A DNA stretch of 64,000 nt from Hevea brasiliensis. Taxonomy: Eukaryota; Streptophyta; Magnoliopsida; Malpighiales; Euphorbiaceae. Both the position numbers and the translations under genes were made by a program. Location: contig NC_079498.1 of the NCBI RefSeq assembly GCF_030052815.1, positions 89,304,273 to 89,368,272 of the forward strand, in the 5' to 3' direction. A model generated the notes under the pieces. That model saw nothing but the letters and a program-made list of their open reading frames with translations. It was not told the origin of the DNA and did no database searches. Shown piece by piece: positions 61,601 to 64,000 of this stretch; the stretch's first letter is position 1, and each line of letters starts with the position of its first letter.

Positions 61601-61800
61601 CTCGGTCTCATCAGAAATCCAAACACATAGAAAGGCACTACCACATTATCAGAGAGATAGTTGGACGAAGCGATGTAGCCATGCAGAAAATAGCATCAGC
61701 TGAAAATCTAGCTGATCCATTCACTAAGCCTATGTCATAAGCTCAGTTAGACCGACATCTTGAGAAAATGGGTCCAAGGTATTGTAATGAATGGCTCTAG
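58681..61800 (+). pseudogene. Copia pol (protease, integrase, RT, RNase H), broken by stops
   Basis: Protease has WVLDTGASSHIS (58728-58763). The pre-integrase zinc finger has WHLRLGHVAED and CKSYLQGKMT, where the second Cys is Tyr (59257-59259). Integrase core has IHIDVCGPF, FTDDKSRFGY and, after a TGA, SDHGGEYL. RT has KWIDAMKSDIDSM, NKWIFKKKSG, LVAKGFRQRQGIDYEETF and intact LYVDDILLIGND. RNase H has DGYTDSDFQLD, GAVSWKSSKQ and EAEYIVASDAAKEA. The frame is uninterrupted from 58675 except for stops at 59521, 59617, 59950, 60484, 60556, 60616, 60667, 61543, 61588 and 61738. It ends naturally at TAG 61798-61800 after RYCNEWL. Confidence 0.93.
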
Positions 61801-61802
61801 TG

Positions 61803-61814
61803 CTAGTGGGAGAT
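61803..61814 (+). other. Copia polypurine tract
   Basis: CTAGTGGGAGAT directly before the 3' LTR is the typical copia PPT position, starting 2 bp after the pol stop codon. Confidence 0.85.
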
Positions 61815-62814
61815 TATTAGTAATATGCCCTAGAGCATATCATTTAGTTTGTATCTTATACATGTTTTATTAATAAAAAAAGGAAATTTCACTTTTCCAT
61901 TTACATAATATATTTATGTGTAATAGAAAAGGTCCATTGATATTTTGTTAGAAATTTTATTCTTAAGTTGTTAAGAATATGAGTGACAGTATTTCTAGAA
62001 TAAAGTATCATAAATTGGTTCACAATCGAGGATACTTCACACAGGACATGACTTATCCAGAAAGATTGTATTTATGTTTGTTCCCAAGGTATTTATATGA
62101 GATATAAATAAGATGGAATGGTGAGTCTCATGCCATATAACAAACATGGTAGGCACTTATGCATGATAAGTAGGTCGAACTAGTGACACTTATGACAAGC
62201 ACGTAGAGTTTACTCTTGTCAATGCATTGTCATAAATCATATCACTGTATATAATCTTTAAACCTAAGATAACACAGTTATCTTGTATATAGGTGGTTTG
62301 ATTTTGATACTGCTTTCATACTTGTATTGTGTACGGGTATATGGGCATGTGTTGGCTCCTAGTAGTTATATATGGAGGTAGGTGTTGATCAAGATGGAAT
62401 CTATTACCCTAAGTAAATAGGGATAAATTCCTATGTTCATTTAATTGTTCTTGATGTTTCAAGTTCCTGGCCAGGACAGACAAATTTAATCAGAAAAGAG
62501 TTTCTGATGAGAAAATCTTTTTAATCAAGAATTAGAATTAAAAGAGAAGATAATATTCATAGCAAATGGAGTTTGACATAAATCATGACTCCAGCTCGAA
62601 TTGGGATTTTGTAACAAAGAGATTCTAGTGCATGGTAACATATGATTAAAGGTTCATTTAAGGTATTCCTTATTACTAATTGGGTGGCCATGGCATGCTA
62701 TGCTAGGTGTTAACCATGTTTTATGAGGTGCCTAAAATGATTTAGAGAAATCATTTATGGTAAGAAAGAGTTCTGATGATATTAAGAGTTAACATGAGCC
62801 TAGTGAGTCACACA
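61815..62814 (+). repeat. Copia 3' LTR, truncated at its right side
   Basis: It starts TATTAGTAATATGCCC and follows the 5' LTR closely for about 970 bp, including the hairpin AGATAAC-ACA-GTTATCT at 62267-62283. A deletion of about 28 bp relative to the 5' LTR lies near 62793. The LTR then stops at GTGAGTCACACA, where a Tekay-type LTR begins. The last 600 bp or more are not in the window. Confidence 0.93.
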
Positions 62815-64000
62815 TGTCAGACCTTACCTCTCTGTAAGACATAACATGATTCCGTAGTATACTTAATAAATTACCGAACTTCACCTACTGATAACCCATT
62901 AAATACACTACAAGGGATTTTAAAATAATTTTCTTACTTCTTGAAGGTAGTGAGCATTTTTGGTAGGAAATAAAAAACTTTTATTTGAAGTTAAACCACA
63001 TATCAAATTTTCAATCAATTTAAAGTTTCCGCAAATTTTATAAAAATTTCGACAGAGTGCTGTCTATAAATGAAAAAAAATCAGTTCTTCAAAACCTATG
63101 AAAACACTTCCAAATAGTGCACTTCATCAGATCTCAACCACCAAAACTTTCAATCAATACAAATCAACCTAATCTCCATAATTCAAAACAAAATTGTCAT
63201 CCCAAATATTTCAAATTAATTTATACACATTGCATTTAAAATAAATAATTTACAATCACAATTTCATTTATAGTCATAAAAATCCGAAAGGTAATATTAT
63301 TATAATTTACTATACAACTACTCAATTTTACATACATACATATGACAATACCATATTTACATCAACCAAAACACAATGGGTATAAATAATATACCCATAC
63401 AAAAATCTTCAAATTGTGCTCACCTATTACTGTAACAGCTCACTCTGCTGCTATATCCTTTTTCCTATCTGCGATAGCAAAAGAAGCTATCGCTGATTAT
63501 AAAAATACTCAGTGGTGCACAATAAAATATAAAATGCATAATATAAAATATTTATGAATAATTCATAATTCAAAAATCTCACAATCGCATTTCACAATCT
63601 TTCAAATCACATTTATAACAAATCACAATTTTCAAAGCTTAATATAACACAAATTTGATCAAACAATTTAATAAATATAGTATTGCCAATCAATAACACA
63701 ACTTAGTTCATGACACAAAATTTCCAAACATGTCGTGTTGTAGACCACGACAAGGCAAACTCACTCCACTAATCGAAATCAATGAGGGAGGTGGCTAGCT
63801 AGCTAATGAGTCTTCATCCAAACTCACCTCAAACTGGCAAGCCAAAGAGGAAGGAAAGTGATCAAATATCAAACTCAACCCCACAAATGGAGGAGGAACA
63901 TAGTAAGGGACTGCCATGACAAGTGTGAATAAAAAATAATTTCAAAATCATATTATTCAACATTTCATGCAAAACATTAATCAATTTTCATTTCAAATTT
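62815..64000 (-). repeat. Tekay-type LTR inserted in the copia 3' LTR (runs off the window)
   Basis: It begins TGTCAGACCTTACC, followed by TGTAAGACATAACATGATTCC and the GTAGTATACTTAAT block, matching the LTR end at 29937 and following. Later landmarks such as ATCTGCGATAGCAAAAGAAG, then GCTATCGCTGA, then CTCAGTGGTGCACAATA agree with 30595-30650. Orientation is the same as the other Tekay-type LTR copies. No coding sequence is seen. Confidence 0.82.

Larger units (their letters stand above)
54702..62814 (+). mobile_element. Ty1/copia retrotransposon, nearly full length, inactive
   Basis: The order is 5' LTR, PBS, leader, gag, protease, integrase, RT, RNase H, PPT, 3' LTR. Integrase before RT defines Ty1/copia. 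The 3' LTR is cut short at 62814 by another LTR, so the right target duplication lies outside the window or is lost. The polyprotein has at least 14 premature stops and one frameshift. The LTR family (about 2.1 kb when complete, see 6070-8147) is long for copia. The lineage is not certain; Angela-like is a guess. Confidence 0.93.

Overview
The window is plant nuclear DNA, almost certainly from a dicot. It is AT-rich and full of microsatellites. The transposable elements belong to plant lineages: Tat, Athila and Tekay-type Ty3/gypsy, Ty1/copia, an L1-type LINE, a hAT-type MITE and long inverted-repeat elements. The one clearly intact host gene is a two-exon UDP-glycosyltransferase of the UGT87A type. 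Species cannot be fixed from the sequence. The repeat style reminds me of Euphorbiaceae such as Hevea or Manihot, but that is recollection, not evidence. I found no rRNA or tRNA genes, no CRISPR array and no bacterial-type operon.

Layout. 1-8.27 kb: a decayed minus-strand Tat-type Ty3/gypsy element (integrase, RNase H, RT). Next to the 3' end of its pol, on the opposite strand, lies a broken reading frame with plant-mobile-domain (PMD) character. A 2.08-kb copia solo LTR with a perfect 5-bp target duplication is inserted in the element. 8.27-13.08 kb: a plus-strand Athila-type element (LTR, PBS, gag, protease, start of RT), cut off by a minus-strand L1 LINE (13.08-17.3 kb). 17.3-26.3 kb: AT-rich intergenic DNA with an LTR-like block, microsatellites, a hAT MITE with 8-bp TSD, a foldback repeat and a duplicated AAT/ATT block, ending in a Tat LTR end plus PBS. 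26.4-33.4 kb: a minus-strand Tekay-type chromovirus (pol, gag, PBS, one 3.5-kb LTR). 33.4-34.8 kb: two more LTR fragments.

36.9-39.4 kb: the UGT87A-like gene on the minus strand. 40-44 kb: possible remains of a second host gene, split by a CpG-rich 2.59-kb solo LTR with TSD GCTAT. 44-49 kb: AT-rich DNA with two long-inverted-repeat elements. 49.1-54.5 kb: tandem Tekay-type LTR copies plus a remnant of integrase and chromodomain. 54.7-62.8 kb: a nearly full-length plus-strand Ty1/copia element (5' LTR, PBS, gag, pol, PPT, 3' LTR). Its 3' LTR is cut by another Tekay-type LTR that runs to the window end.

No functional network of genes is present. The story is nested transposition followed by decay. 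Premature stops in the copia polyprotein are almost all explicable as C-to-T changes of CAG, CAA or CGA codons, as expected for methylated plant transposons. The glycosyltransferase stands out because its frame, splice sites and signature motifs are all preserved.
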